Source of the DNA: Stutzerimonas balearica DSM 6083
GTDB taxonomy: Bacteria > Pseudomonadota > Gammaproteobacteria > Pseudomonadales > Pseudomonadaceae
Reading direction: 5' to 3'
NCBI RefSeq assembly: GCF_000818015.1
Contig: NZ_CP007511.1
Span: 806,001 to 870,000 of the forward strand
Length of the DNA stretch: 64,000 nucleotides
The notes under the pieces are model-generated. The model did no database searches. It saw nothing but the letters and a program-made list of their open reading frames with translations, and was not told the DNA's origin. Shown piece by piece: positions 33,048 through 42,994 of this stretch; position 1 is the first letter of the stretch, and each line of letters starts with the position of its first letter. The position numbers and the translations under genes are program-made.

Positions 33048-34592
33048 GTGGCCGTTTTCAACCGTTTTCGTCTGTTCCACTGGCTGTTGGCCGGTTTCTT
33101 CGTCGCGGTCTACCTGACCGGCGACGATGCCGAGCTACTGCATGTCTGGCTGGGCTACGGCCTGGTCGGGCTGCTGCTCGCGCGGCTGGTGATTGCCCTG
33201 CTGCGCCCGCGTGGCTTCCCGCGGTTACTGCCGGCGCAACCACGCAAGCCGAGCCTCGGCGCGTTCGGCAGCTGGCTGACCTTTGCCACCCTGGTCAGCC
33301 TGGCGCTGGCCAGCCTGATCGGCCTGGGCATGGTCGATAACGGCGACGTGCTGGCCGACCTGCCGGGCGTCAGCCCGGAGCTGTTCGGTGCCGCCAGTGA
33401 CATCGATTTCGTCGGCTGGCTGGGCGACCCCGAGGAAGTGCACGAGTTCTTCGCCAACCTGGCGCTGACCCTGGTGGGCCTGCATATCGGCTACGTGCTG
33501 CTGCTGCGCCGCAAGCTGGCCTGGTCGATGCTGCGTGGCCCGCGCCAGACGGCGCCGGCGAGTGGCTCGGCGCCTGCCGCAGTGGTCGCGGCGCCGGCTT
33601 TCGCTACGCTCGAGGTCAGCGCGCGCCAGGCCGAGACGGCCGATAGCGCTTCGTTCAGCCTGCGTGTGCCGCCGGCGCTCAGGGAACGCTTCGCTGCGCA
33701 ACCGGGGCAGTTCGTCACCCTGCGTGTGCCCTGCGCCGAGCCACCGCTGCTGCGCTGCTATTCGCTGTCGCAGCCGGTCGGCAACGACGGCACGCTGCGC
33801 ATCACGGTCAAGCGCGTGCCCGACGGGCGCGCCTCGAACTGGCTGCTCGACCAGCTTCGGCCGGGCGCACGCGTCGAGCTGCTGCCGCCGGCCGGTGTCT
33901 TCGTTTCCAGGGATCTGGATGGCGATCACCTGCTGCTCGGCGCCGGCAGCGGTATCACGCCGCTGCGCGCGATCCTCGAGGCGGTGCTCGAGCAGGGGCG
34001 CGGTCGGGTGTTCCTGTTCTACGCCAGCCGCGATGCCGAATCGCTGATCTTCGCCGACGAGCTGGCCGCGCTCGCCGCACGCCACCCCGAACGGCTGCAG
34101 CTGTGCATCTGGCTCGACGCCGAGCAGGGCGTGCCGAGCAGCCGGGCGATCGCCGAGAAGATCGCCGGCTGGCCGCGCGTCGAAGCCTTTGTCTGTGGCC
34201 CGCAGGCCTTCATGGACGGCGCCGTGCAGGCCCTGGCCGAGCACGGCGTGGAGCCGGCGCGCATCCATCTGGAGCGTTTCGCCAGCGCCGCGCCTGCCCC
34301 CGCGCGAGGCAACCAAGCGCGCGCCAGCCGCCTGCAGGTGACCCTCGACGGCCGCCGCCGCGAGCTTGACGTACAGCCGGGCGAGGCGCTGCTCGAAGCC
34401 ATGGAAGCGGTCGGCCTGCAACCGCCGCAGGCCTGCCGCTCCGGCGTATGCGGCGCCTGCCGCTGCCGGGTGGTGGAGGGCGAGGCGCGCATGCGCAGCA
34501 ACCTGGTGCTCGATAGCGCGCAGCTGCGCCAGGGCTGGGTGCTGGCCTGCCAGGCCGAGCCGGCCAGCGCCCGCCTGGCGGTGGAGTACTAG
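33048..34592 (+). CDS. Fusion: cytochrome b561 - flavin reductase - [2Fe-2S] ferredoxin
   Basis: 514 aa in three parts. Residues 1-165: four-helix cytochrome b561 with H10 (LFHWLL), H29 (LLHVWLG) and H near 141 and 155. Residues about 183-415: ferredoxin-NADP-reductase-type module with RCYSLSQP (FAD), LLLGAGSGITPL and FVCGPQAFM (NAD(P)H). Residues about 424-514: plant-type ferredoxin with C463, C468, C471 and C501. It could link NAD(P)H to a membrane heme and so to quinone or to periplasmic cytochromes. GTG at 33048 is preceded by GAGAGGA; the longer frame upstream is antisense to SHP. Confidence 0.9.
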   Translation: MAVFNRFRLFHWLLAGFFVAVYLTGDDAELLHVWLGYGLVGLLLARLVIALLRPRGFPRLLPAQPRKPSLGAFGSWLTFATLVSLALASLIGLGMVDNGDVLADLPGVSPELFGAASDIDFVGWLGDPEEVHEFFANLALTLVGLHIGYVLLLRRKLAWSMLRGPRQTAPASGSAPAAVVAAPAFATLEVSARQAETADSASFSLRVPPALRERFAAQPGQFVTLRVPCAEPPLLRCYSLSQPVGNDGTLRITVKRVPDGRASNWLLDQLRPGARVELLPPAGVFVSRDLDGDHLLLGAGSGITPLRAILEAVLEQGRGRVFLFYASRDAESLIFADELAALAARHPERLQLCIWLDAEQGVPSSRAIAEKIAGWPRVEAFVCGPQAFMDGAVQALAEHGVEPARIHLERFASAAPAPARGNQARASRLQVTLDGRRRELDVQPGEALLEAMEAVGLQPPQACRSGVCGACRCRVVEGEARMRSNLVLDSAQLRQGWVLACQAEPASARLAVEY

Positions 34593-34753
34593 TGGCCTGT
34601 GCGGCTAGTTGGTTAACTCAAGTTCGGATGCACGAGGTTCCGAGACAAGGCGCCGCGACGAGTCATAGCAGGGCTATGGCGAGGAGTGGCAACGCAGTAG
34701 CGGGGCCTCGCGCGCCGAAATTGACTAACTGAACTAGCCAAACAGGCCACTAG
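34589..34753. repeat. 165-bp palindromic repeat element (MITE-like)
   Basis: Terminal arms CTAGTGGCCTGT (34589-34600) and ACAGGCCACTAG (34742-34753) are perfect inverted repeats; GGCTAGTT and AACTAGCC extend the stem, then GGTTAACTCAAGTTCGG opposes CCGAAATTGACTAACT less exactly. An inner hairpin CATAGC-AGG-GCTATG lies near 34664. The element begins in the stop codon of the b561-reductase gene and ends 6 nt from the stop of the next gene. No coding capacity. Confidence 0.75.
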
Positions 34754-34759
34754 AGTGGC

Positions 34760-36154
34760 TCAGCCGGCCTGCTGCACCGGCAGGTCGTGCTTCTGCCAGG
34801 CGGTCCAGGAACCGGGCACGTTGACCACGTCGCGGAAGCCATGGCGCTTGAGGATGCTCGCCGCGATCGAGGCGCGGTAGCCGCTGCCGCAATAGGCCGC
34901 CACGGTCTTGTCGCGATCCAGCCGGTCGAGCTGCTCGGGCAGGTGGGCGACAAAGGCGTGCTGCGCGCCCGGCACGCGGCCCTGGCGTACCTCGTTGGGG
35001 CTGCGCACGTCGAGCACCTGGACCTGCGGGTCGCCGCGGCGGCTGTCGAGTTCTTCCACCGTCCACTCGCGCACCCGTTCCAGCGGCAGGCCGGCGTTCT
35101 GCCAGTCGGTCATGCCGTTGCGCAGGTAGCCTTCGACGCGGTCCAGGCCGATGCGATAGAGCTGCAGGGTGGCCTGCTGCACCTCGGCGCTGTCCTCGCC
35201 GACCAGGTAGATCGGCCGCTGGTCGTCGAGCATCCAGCCGGCCCAGTTCACGAACTCGTTGCGCAGCGCGATGTTCAGCGCGCCGGGCACGTGGCCGCCA
35301 CCAAAGGCGAGGATCGAGCGCACGTCGACCAGTTGCACGGCCTCGTGGTCGAGGGTGCGCTGGCGGAACTCCTCCGGCGACAGCGGTGCCGGCAGCGCGG
35401 GGCCGGCGCTGAGCGGCGCCGGGCGCGCGTTGAGCTGCTTCAGCCGGGCATAGTGGCGCGGCGGTTCGGGCATCTCGGCCAGCAGCCAGTCGACGAACTC
35501 GGCTTCGCTGCGCGGCTTGAGCGCCGGGTTGAACAGCAGCTCGTTGCCCAGGGTCGAGTGGCGACGGTCACCGATCGACTTGCCGCAGGCCGAGCCGGCG
35601 CCGTGGCAGGGGTAGACCTCCATGCGCTCGCCCAGCGGCAGGTAGCGCTCGAACAGGGTGTGGTGCAGCTGTGCGGCGAGTGCGCGCTCGCTGCCGGCGC
35701 CGAGCAGGTCGGGGCGGCCGACGTCGAGGTTGAACAGGGTGTCGCCGGTGAACAGGGCGAAGGGCTGTTCGCCCTGCTGGTTGTCGCGCAGCAGCAGCGA
35801 GATGTGCTCGGGGGTGTGCCCAGGCGAATGCAGCACTTGCAGGCTGACCTTGCCGAGGGCGAAGGTTTCGCCGTCCTCGGCCTGGTGCAGGGCGAAGCCG
35901 TAGTCGTCACTGCGCCCGCCGACCAGCCGGGCGCCGCAGCGCGCCGCCAGGGCCTGGGCACCGGAGGCGAAGTCGGCGTGGATGTGGGTCTCGAACACGT
36001 ACGCGATGCGCAGGCCGCGCTCGCGGGCCATGTCGAGGTAGACGTCGATGTCGCGGCGCGGGTCGATCACCGCGGCGATGGCGGCCTTGCTGTCGCCGAC
36101 CAGGTAGGACAGTTGCGCAAGGCCCGGGGTGTAAAGGGGTTCGAAGACCAGCAT
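34760..36154 (-). CDS. Persulfide dioxygenase-like metallo-beta-lactamase with two rhodanese domains
   Basis: 464 aa. MBL domain first: THIHADFASGA, SPGHTPEH, FTGDTLF and YPCHGAG hold the iron/zinc ligands. Then two rhodanese domains. In the first (about 280-360) the active loop reads VGEDSA without cysteine, so it is probably not catalytic; in the second (about 375-460) AAYCGSGYRAS keeps the catalytic Cys. Family members oxidise glutathione persulfide or handle sulfane sulfur. The ATG at 36154 follows GGGAGG; the longer in-frame start is not needed. Confidence 0.88.
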   Translation of the reverse strand: MLVFEPLYTPGLAQLSYLVGDSKAAIAAVIDPRRDIDVYLDMARERGLRIAYVFETHIHADFASGAQALAARCGARLVGGRSDDYGFALHQAEDGETFALGKVSLQVLHSPGHTPEHISLLLRDNQQGEQPFALFTGDTLFNLDVGRPDLLGAGSERALAAQLHHTLFERYLPLGERMEVYPCHGAGSACGKSIGDRRHSTLGNELLFNPALKPRSEAEFVDWLLAEMPEPPRHYARLKQLNARPAPLSAGPALPAPLSPEEFRQRTLDHEAVQLVDVRSILAFGGGHVPGALNIALRNEFVNWAGWMLDDQRPIYLVGEDSAEVQQATLQLYRIGLDRVEGYLRNGMTDWQNAGLPLERVREWTVEELDSRRGDPQVQVLDVRSPNEVRQGRVPGAQHAFVAHLPEQLDRLDRDKTVAAYCGSGYRASIAASILKRHGFRDVVNVPGSWTAWQKHDLPVQQAG

Positions 36155-36266
36155 TGGAAACCTCCCGATTCGGCTTGTACCGATGTGGAGACCCATACCC
36201 CCACCCGTGTTCCCGGCAGGGGACGGCCGGTCGGCGTCGGCCGGGCCGCAGCCCGGCCGGCGTGCA

Positions 36267-37529
36267 TTACCAGAGCGGCAGGCTGTAGCTGATGATCAAA
36301 CGGTTCTCGTCCAGGTCGCTGGCGTAGTTGCTGCGTGTCGTCGCGTTGCGCCAGCGCAGGCCGAGGTTCTTCAGCGGCCCGCTCTGGATGACGTAGGCGA
36401 TGTCGGTGTTGCGCTCCCAGGTCTTGCCTTCGCCGAGCCCGGTGCCCCGCTCGACGTTGTCGCCGGACAGGTAGCGGGTCATCAGGCTCAGGCCGGGAAT
36501 GCCGAAGCCGGCGAAGTCCAGGTCGTAGCGCAGCTGCCAGGAGCGCTCGTCCTGATTGCCGAAGTCGTTGATCTGCACCAGGTGCATCAGCGAATTGTCG
36601 GCGCCGGAGAGGTAGGCGAAGCCGGTATCGCCATCGAGGCGCTGGTAGCTGGCGCTGAAGGTGTGTTGCGCGTGCTTGTAGCTGAACAGCAGGCCGAAGG
36701 CGTCGGCGTCGACGTTGCTGCCGCCGTCATCGGTCTGATGCACGTAGCGCAGGTCGGTCTTGAAGCTGCGCCCCTCGCCGAGCGGCAGTACGTGAACCAG
36801 ACCCAGGTTGTGCTCCCGGTAGATGTCCTCGAGGCCGCCGTAGTAGTAGCTGGTGCTCAGCTCGGGCGACCAGGCGTAGCGGCCGCCGGCAAACAGGAAC
36901 TGGTCGCTGCTTGTCTGGCGGCCGAAGACGATGTTGCGCTCGCCGCCGTTGAAGGCGGTCATCTGCTCGTTGTCCGAAGAGTTGCGCTGGTTGACCCGGT
37001 CGAGCTTGCCGGCATCGAGGGTCAGGCCGTCGATCTCCTTGCTCTGCAGCCAGGCGCCGCGAAAGGTCTGCGGCAGCAGGCGACTGTCGTTGCGCATCAC
37101 CACCGGCAGCAGCGGCTGCAGGGTGCCGAGGTGCAGAGTGGTGGCCGACAGCCGCGCCTTGGCCGTCAGCCCGGCCGAGCCGTAGTCGTCCTGGGCACGG
37201 TTGGGCGCCTCGCGGTCGCTCTGCAGAAGGCCGGTGCCGACGCGGTCGGGGCTGGAGTCGAGCTTCACCCCGAGCAGGCCGATGGCGTCGAGCCCGAAGC
37301 CGAGCGGGCCTTCGGTGTAGCCCGATTCCATTTTCAGCATGAAGCCCTGCGCCCATTCCTCGGCCTTGGACTGGCCGTCGCCGGAGCGAAAATCGCGGTT
37401 CATGTAGAAGTTGCGCAGATCGATGCTGGCCTTGCTGTCCTCGACGAAGGCGGCGCTGGCCGGGCCGGCGACGGCCAGGGCGAGGGCGCTGGCGAGCAGC
37501 GGGCAGACGGATCGATGGTGCAGTCGCAT
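36267..37529 (-). CDS. OprD-family outer-membrane porin
   Basis: 420 aa. Signal peptide to about residue 26 (ALALAVAGPASA). Mature start FVEDSKASIDLRNFYMNRDFR and C-terminal LIISYSLPLW (aromatic last residue) are typical of the OprD superfamily of 18-strand substrate-specific channels for small carboxylates, aromatics or amino acids. It lies between a sigma54 promoter with two palindromes and the MBL gene. The neighbouring esterase and sigma54 regulator suggest uptake of an aromatic acid or ester product (inference). Confidence 0.92.
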   Translation of the reverse strand: MRLHHRSVCPLLASALALAVAGPASAAFVEDSKASIDLRNFYMNRDFRSGDGQSKAEEWAQGFMLKMESGYTEGPLGFGLDAIGLLGVKLDSSPDRVGTGLLQSDREAPNRAQDDYGSAGLTAKARLSATTLHLGTLQPLLPVVMRNDSRLLPQTFRGAWLQSKEIDGLTLDAGKLDRVNQRNSSDNEQMTAFNGGERNIVFGRQTSSDQFLFAGGRYAWSPELSTSYYYGGLEDIYREHNLGLVHVLPLGEGRSFKTDLRYVHQTDDGGSNVDADAFGLLFSYKHAQHTFSASYQRLDGDTGFAYLSGADNSLMHLVQINDFGNQDERSWQLRYDLDFAGFGIPGLSLMTRYLSGDNVERGTGLGEGKTWERNTDIAYVIQSGPLKNLGLRWRNATTRSNYASDLDENRLIISYSLPLW

Positions 37530-37599
37530 GGTGTGTCCTCTTGTTGTTGTTCTGTACCGGCACTGGCCGGGGCCGTGTGCGCACGGCCGCAACAGGCGG

Positions 37600-37615
37600 A
37601 GCGAAAGGCGTGCCA
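37600..37615 (-). promoter_or_regulatory. Sigma54 (-24/-12) promoter of the oprD-family gene
   Basis: Minus-strand TGGCACGCCTTTCGCT: the -24 half TGGCACG is perfect and the -12 half TCGCT differs from TTGCW by one base; GG and GC are 10 nt apart. It lies about 70 nt before the ATG. Confidence 0.7.
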
Positions 37616-37686
37616 GCCGTGCGGTATCGTCGGTAGCGGTCGCCAGCCGGCCCGTGGCGAGGCCTGCAGGCGGTCAGGGCGAGGGA

Positions 37687-37762
37687 TGGACATGTCCAGT
37701 TGGCTGGACATGTCCATCAGGGCTGACGCCTGGTCGGCTCGGGGTGTCCAGCTGGCTGGACC
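37687..37762. promoter_or_regulatory. Two copies of an 18-bp palindrome, likely enhancer-binding sites
   Basis: TGTCCAGTTGGCTGGACA (37693-37710) and TGTCCAGCTGGCTGGACC (37745-37762), centres 52 bp apart (about five helical turns). The first is flanked by two overlapping self-palindromes TGGACATGTCCA (37687-37698 and 37705-37716). They lie about 80-160 bp upstream of the sigma54 promoter, the usual place for an enhancer-binding regulator. Confidence 0.65.
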
Positions 37763-37769
37763 CCGCCTG

Positions 37770-39470
37770 TCAGCGGTGCGCACCCCGGGCGGGGCTGCAG
37801 ACAAAGCTCTCGGCGCGGTTGACGTCGCCCTTGCCGACATAGCGTGGCCAGCTCGGGTACTCGCATAGCGGCCGCGTGCGGCCCGGCACCCCGACCGTAT
37901 CGGTGACGGTCTGGCGGCGTGGCGCACGGCCGTGCTCGACCCAGGCCTCGAGGGCGCTCAAGGAATCCCAGGCGGCGTTGAATTGGGTACTGGCGGCGTG
38001 GCCATAGCCGGGGATCTCGTAATAGCGCAGGAACTGGCGTGTCTTGCCGGGGCCCATATCGCGGCGGATGCGCCGGTAGTACTCGGCGCTGGCGCGGCTG
38101 CTGACCAGCTGGTCGGCGGTGCCATGGGCGATGAGCAGCTTGCCGCCGGCCCTGGCGAAGGCCGAAAGGTCGGTGCGGTTGACGTCCTGGCGCAGCGACA
38201 GCTGATCGATGCGCGCCTGCCAGGGACCGGGCCGCTGCGGGTCGAAGGTCAGCGAGTCGAAGGCCGGGTTGCGTGTCACGAAGTGGCGAATCCACTCGTC
38301 CCAGAAACCGGCGTGGTAGGGCGCGCCCTCCTCGAAGCCGGTGCCATGCGGCGGCATCGGGTAGACCGGTGGCAGGGTGTTGAGGCCCAGCCGGTTGACC
38401 ACCTGCTGCAGGCCACCGCCGGGGCGGCCGAAGTCGGTGCCCCAGGCGTTGAAGCCCGGGTAGCCGCGTTCGCCGCTGGCCAGCGGCCTGGCGAAGCGGA
38501 TCGGCGTGTCGATTACGCGCAGGGCGGTGATCTGAGCATCCGACAGGCAGCGCTCGCCGCCCGCGGCCCCGCCTCGGCAACGCAGCGGGCGGCCATCGAG
38601 CCGGGCCCGCGCGGGGTCGAAGCGAGCATTGCAGGCGGCCTGGTGGCTGATCACGCGGTCGCGCACGCCGTCCAGCTGATCGCAGGCCTGCAGCGCCGCC
38701 TCGAGCAGGGCGGCGCGCTGCTCCAGGCTGGGAAAGGCACCGGGTGCGGCCAGGGTGCGGCTGATGCGGCCGAACTGCAGGTTCAGCGCGGCGGCGTTGT
38801 AGGCGGGGTAGAGGGCGATCGCACCCTGGAAGTCGGTCGGCCATTGCTGCACCACCGCCAGCGCCTCGCGCCCGCCGGTGGAACCGCCGGCGAAGTAGCT
38901 GCGTTCGGGCGCAGCGCCGTAGCGCAGGCGGATCAGCTCGATCGCGGTGTCGCGGGTCTTTTTCAGCGCGTCGTGCGCGTAGTTGGCCAGCGCTTCTTCG
39001 TTCCAGGCGAAGGCGCCGGGGTGCAGCGGGTCGGCGACATGCCCCGAGTCGCTGCCGAACACCGCATAGCCCCGGCCCAGCGGTGTGGGCCGGTCCAGCG
39101 GGCCGGCCGGAACGTTGCCGGCGACGTTCGGCACGCTGCCGTTGTAGCCGCCACCGCCGAGCATCAGGGCCTTGCGGTTCCAGCGCTCGGGCAGCGCCAG
39201 ACGCATGCGGATCGCCGGTGCGGCGGGGTCGACCGGGCGAATCTCGGCGCTCAGGTCGCAGTAGGCTGGAGTCGTGCCGTCGGCTGGCCTGGCCACGGCG
39301 GCGGTGACCTGCGCACCACGGGTCGGCAGGGCGATGGCCTCGGCCGGTATGCCGGTGCCGATCAGCTCGGTGCAGCCGGCGGCCGCAGCCGTTTCGCTGG
39401 CCAGGGCAAGGCAAAGCGAAGCCAGCGGCAGGCCGACGCGAGCCAGTGCAAGAGGGGGTATCGAAGGCAT
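37770..39470 (-). CDS. Tannase/feruloyl esterase family hydrolase
   Basis: 566 aa. Signal peptide to about residue 31 (LASLCLALASETAAAAG), then the tannase-family alpha/beta hydrolase: YFAGGSTGGREAL near residue 187 holds the nucleophile Ser; LLIAHGTADQLV holds the Asp near 447; YEIPGYGHAAST near 487 holds the His. Several Cys (LRCRGG, GERCLS, CEYPSW) fit the family disulfides. It would release an aromatic acid such as gallate or ferulate from esters in the periplasm or outside. The ATG at 39470 has AGGA upstream. Confidence 0.9.
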   Translation of the reverse strand: MPSIPPLALARVGLPLASLCLALASETAAAAGCTELIGTGIPAEAIALPTRGAQVTAAVARPADGTTPAYCDLSAEIRPVDPAAPAIRMRLALPERWNRKALMLGGGGYNGSVPNVAGNVPAGPLDRPTPLGRGYAVFGSDSGHVADPLHPGAFAWNEEALANYAHDALKKTRDTAIELIRLRYGAAPERSYFAGGSTGGREALAVVQQWPTDFQGAIALYPAYNAAALNLQFGRISRTLAAPGAFPSLEQRAALLEAALQACDQLDGVRDRVISHQAACNARFDPARARLDGRPLRCRGGAAGGERCLSDAQITALRVIDTPIRFARPLASGERGYPGFNAWGTDFGRPGGGLQQVVNRLGLNTLPPVYPMPPHGTGFEEGAPYHAGFWDEWIRHFVTRNPAFDSLTFDPQRPGPWQARIDQLSLRQDVNRTDLSAFARAGGKLLIAHGTADQLVSSRASAEYYRRIRRDMGPGKTRQFLRYYEIPGYGHAASTQFNAAWDSLSALEAWVEHGRAPRRQTVTDTVGVPGRTRPLCEYPSWPRYVGKGDVNRAESFVCSPARGAHR

Positions 39471-39529
39471 GGATGGGTCCTTTTTCTTGTTATCGATCGG
39501 TTGCGTCAAGGCGACGCAAGGACCGCTCA

Positions 39530-39545
39530 AGCCAATGCCATGCCA
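39530..39545 (-). promoter_or_regulatory. Possible sigma54 promoter of the esterase gene
   Basis: Minus-strand TGGCATGGCATTGGCT: GG and GC 10 nt apart, one mismatch in each half of TGGCACG-N4-TTGCW. About 60 nt before the esterase ATG. No second copy of the palindromic sites is seen near it. Confidence 0.45.
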
Positions 39546-39581
39546 GTGAAACGAAGGGTGCGCGCGAAGGCGATGATCGGT

Positions 39582-39605
39582 CGCCCGGCGCGGCGGCACC
39601 GGGCG
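39582..39605 (-). terminator. Hairpin downstream of the DoxX gene
   Basis: CGCCCGG pairs with CCGGGCG (7 bp, 10-nt loop) just after the DoxX stop and before the esterase promoter. Modest strength, no T-run. Confidence 0.4.
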
Positions 39606-39615
39606 CCAGGCGCGG

Positions 39616-40014
39616 CTAGTTGAAGCGGGCGTTCGCCCCGCCGAGGCTGAAGCGCCCGGCACCAAGCAGCAGGATCGCCAGCGAGCCGAACAGGAACAGC
39701 GCCTGCAGTTCGATCGCCCAGCCGCCCATCGGCCCCAGCGAGGCCAGCTCGGCGCGGTGCGCCAGGGCCAGGGCGACCAGCATGTTGCCCAGCATCAGCA
39801 GGGCGCCGAGACGCGTGTACAGGCCGAGAATCACCAGCAGCGGGCCGACCACCTCGCCGAGGTAGACGCCATAGGCGAGCACGCTCGGCAGCCCATGGCC
39901 GGCGAGCATGCCGGCGATGCCGTCGACGCCATGCAGCAGCTTGTGAATCCCGTGCAGCAGAATCAGCACGCCCACGGCCAGTCTCAAAACCAGTTTGCCT
40001 GCATCGTCGGTCAT
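39616..40014 (-). CDS. DoxX-family membrane protein
   Basis: 132 aa, four transmembrane segments. Start MTDDAGKLVLRLAVGVLILLHGIHKLLHG is typical of DoxX/DoxD-like proteins, as is the LGEVVGPLLVILGLYTRLGALLML segment. Related proteins are linked to thiosulfate or quinone redox reactions or stress, but this one has no assigned role. It lies between the esterase and the sigma54 regulator on the same strand. Confidence 0.85.
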   Translation of the reverse strand: MTDDAGKLVLRLAVGVLILLHGIHKLLHGVDGIAGMLAGHGLPSVLAYGVYLGEVVGPLLVILGLYTRLGALLMLGNMLVALALAHRAELASLGPMGGWAIELQALFLFGSLAILLLGAGRFSLGGANARFN

Positions 40015-40092
40015 CGCATCCTACCCCTGACGGCGCCGGAAATCGGCGGCCCTGCCATGAAGGTAGAACAGCCGGCCCGATCCTGCCGCGGT

Positions 40093-41580
<1,488 letters not shown>

Positions 41581-41619
41581 GGCAGCTCGGTCTCGTTCTT
41601 GTGCGACCGATTATGGAAG

Positions 41620-41648
41620 TGCGCCGCCGCCAGGGGCAAGGCGGCGCA
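41620..41648 (-). terminator. Hairpin after trmA
   Basis: TGCGCCGCC pairs with GGCGGCGCA (9 bp, 11-nt loop) just beyond the trmA stop. Confidence 0.6.
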
Positions 41649-41652
41649 TGGC

Positions 41653-42741
41653 TCAGCGGCGGACCAGCAGCACCCCGGCTTCCATGTGGTGGGTATAGGG
41701 GAACTGGTCGAACAGCGCACAACGCTCGATGCGATGGGTGTCGTGCAGCTGGGCGATGTTGGCGGCCAGCGTCTCGGGGTTGCAGGAGATGTAGAGGATG
41801 CGCTCGAAGCGGCGGGCCAGCTCGCAGGTGTCCGGGTCCATGCCGGCGCGCGGCGGGTCGACGAAAATGCTGCCGAACTGGTAGCTCTTCAGGTCGATGT
41901 GGGCCAGCCGGCGGAACGGGCGCACCTCGTTCAGGGCCTGGGTCAGCTCCTCGGCGGAGAGGCGCACCAGTTCGATGTTGCCTGCGCCGTTATCCGCGAT
42001 GTTGGCCAGCGCGGCGTTGACCGAGGCCTTGCTGATCTCGGTGGCCAGCACCCGGCGCACGCGGGTGGCCAGCGGCAGGGTGAAATTGCCGTTGCCGCAG
42101 TAGAGCTCGAGCAGGTCGTCGTCGCGCTCGCCGAGCGCCTCGTACGCCCAGCCCAGCATCTTCTGGCAGACCTCGCCGTTGGGCTGGGTGAAGGCGCCTT
42201 CCGGCTGGCGGTAGCGGAAGGTCCGCCCGGCGACCACCAGCTCCTCTTCCACGTAATCGCGGCCGATGACGATGCGCTTGCCCTTCGAACGGCCGACCAG
42301 GCTCACGCCCAGCCGGGCGGCGAGCTGTTCGGCTTCGGCCTGCCAGGCCTCGTCCAGCGGGCGGTGATAGGCGAGGGTGATCAGCGCGTCGCCGGCCAGC
42401 GTGGTGAGGAATTCGACCTGGAACAGCTTGAAACCGAGGACTTCCGAAGCCTGCCAGGCGGCCTTCAGCTGTGGCATCAGCTCGTTGATGCGGCGGCTGG
42501 CGATGGGGAAGTCGTCGATCAGGATCGCCTTGTGCTTGTCGCCGGGCTCGAACATCGCGTAGTGGCGCTGGCCATCCTCGCGCCACAGGCGGAACTCGGC
42601 ACGCAGGCGGTAATGCTCGCGCGGCGAGTCGAAGATCTCCGCTGCCGGTGCGGCGAAGGGCGCCAGCAGCTCCGCCAGCCGGGCGGCTTTCTCGGCGAGT
42701 TGGGCGGCGTAGGTGGCGGGGGCGAATTGCGGAGCGCTCAT
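41653..42741 (-). CDS. trmA: tRNA (uracil-54-C5)-methyltransferase TrmA
   Basis: 362 aa, normal length. Makes ribothymidine at position 54 of tRNAs using SAM. SAM site [16 protein letters not shown] near residue 214; catalytic nucleophile Cys in [10 protein letters not shown] near 320; DPPRAGMD near 295. The ATG at 42741 ([15 protein letters not shown]) is the family start; earlier in-frame ATGs fall in the repeat sequence upstream. Housekeeping gene with no clear link to its neighbours. Confidence 0.96.
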   Translation of the reverse strand: MSAPQFAPATYAAQLAEKAARLAELLAPFAAPAAEIFDSPREHYRLRAEFRLWREDGQRHYAMFEPGDKHKAILIDDFPIASRRINELMPQLKAAWQASEVLGFKLFQVEFLTTLAGDALITLAYHRPLDEAWQAEAEQLAARLGVSLVGRSKGKRIVIGRDYVEEELVVAGRTFRYRQPEGAFTQPNGEVCQKMLGWAYEALGERDDDLLELYCGNGNFTLPLATRVRRVLATEISKASVNAALANIADNGAGNIELVRLSAEELTQALNEVRPFRRLAHIDLKSYQFGSIFVDPPRAGMDPDTCELARRFERILYISCNPETLAANIAQLHDTHRIERCALFDQFPYTHHMEAGVLLVRR

Positions 42742-42771
42742 GATGGCTCTTGAAATGGTAGGTAGATCGTA

Positions 42772-42836
42772 GGTGGAAGGCGGTTTTTTCATCCACCGTT
42801 CGCGTGACAAAGGTGGATGGAAAAACCTCATCCACC
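42772..42836. repeat. Pair of inverted REP-like units
   Basis: Unit 1 (42772-42797) runs from GGTGGA to ATCCACC with a T6 tract; unit 2 (42812-42836) runs from GGTGGATGG to CATCCACC with an A5 tract. Unit 2 is close to the reverse complement of unit 1, so the two can pair as one large hairpin upstream of trmA. Confidence 0.6.
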
Positions 42837-42914
42837 AGCGCAACAGCAAGGGCGCGGATTGTACGGCGCGCCGGCGCGGGTTGTCAGGGCTGGTCCGGTC
42901 CCGCACGGGGCTTT

Positions 42915-42981
42915 GGTGGGCTGAAGCCCACCCGACGCTTGAACGCTGTGCGGGGACGGTAGGGTGGGCTTCAGCCCAGCG
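42915..42981. repeat. Second REP-like pair (GGTGGGCT type)
   Basis: GGTGGGCTGAAGCCCACC (42915-42932) is a near-perfect palindrome; GGTGGGCTTCAGCCCAGC (42964-42981) is a near-inverse copy 31 nt on. Lies just after the purine permease stop and may help end its transcript. Confidence 0.6.
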
Positions 42982-42994
42982 CTACCAGGCGCCA

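Noticed and set aside
32463..34592. Longer 709-codon form of the b561-reductase fusion
   Set aside because: The extra N-terminal part is antisense to the SHP gene and precedes the divergent promoter; GTG at 33048 has a good ribosome site and starts the b561 fold.
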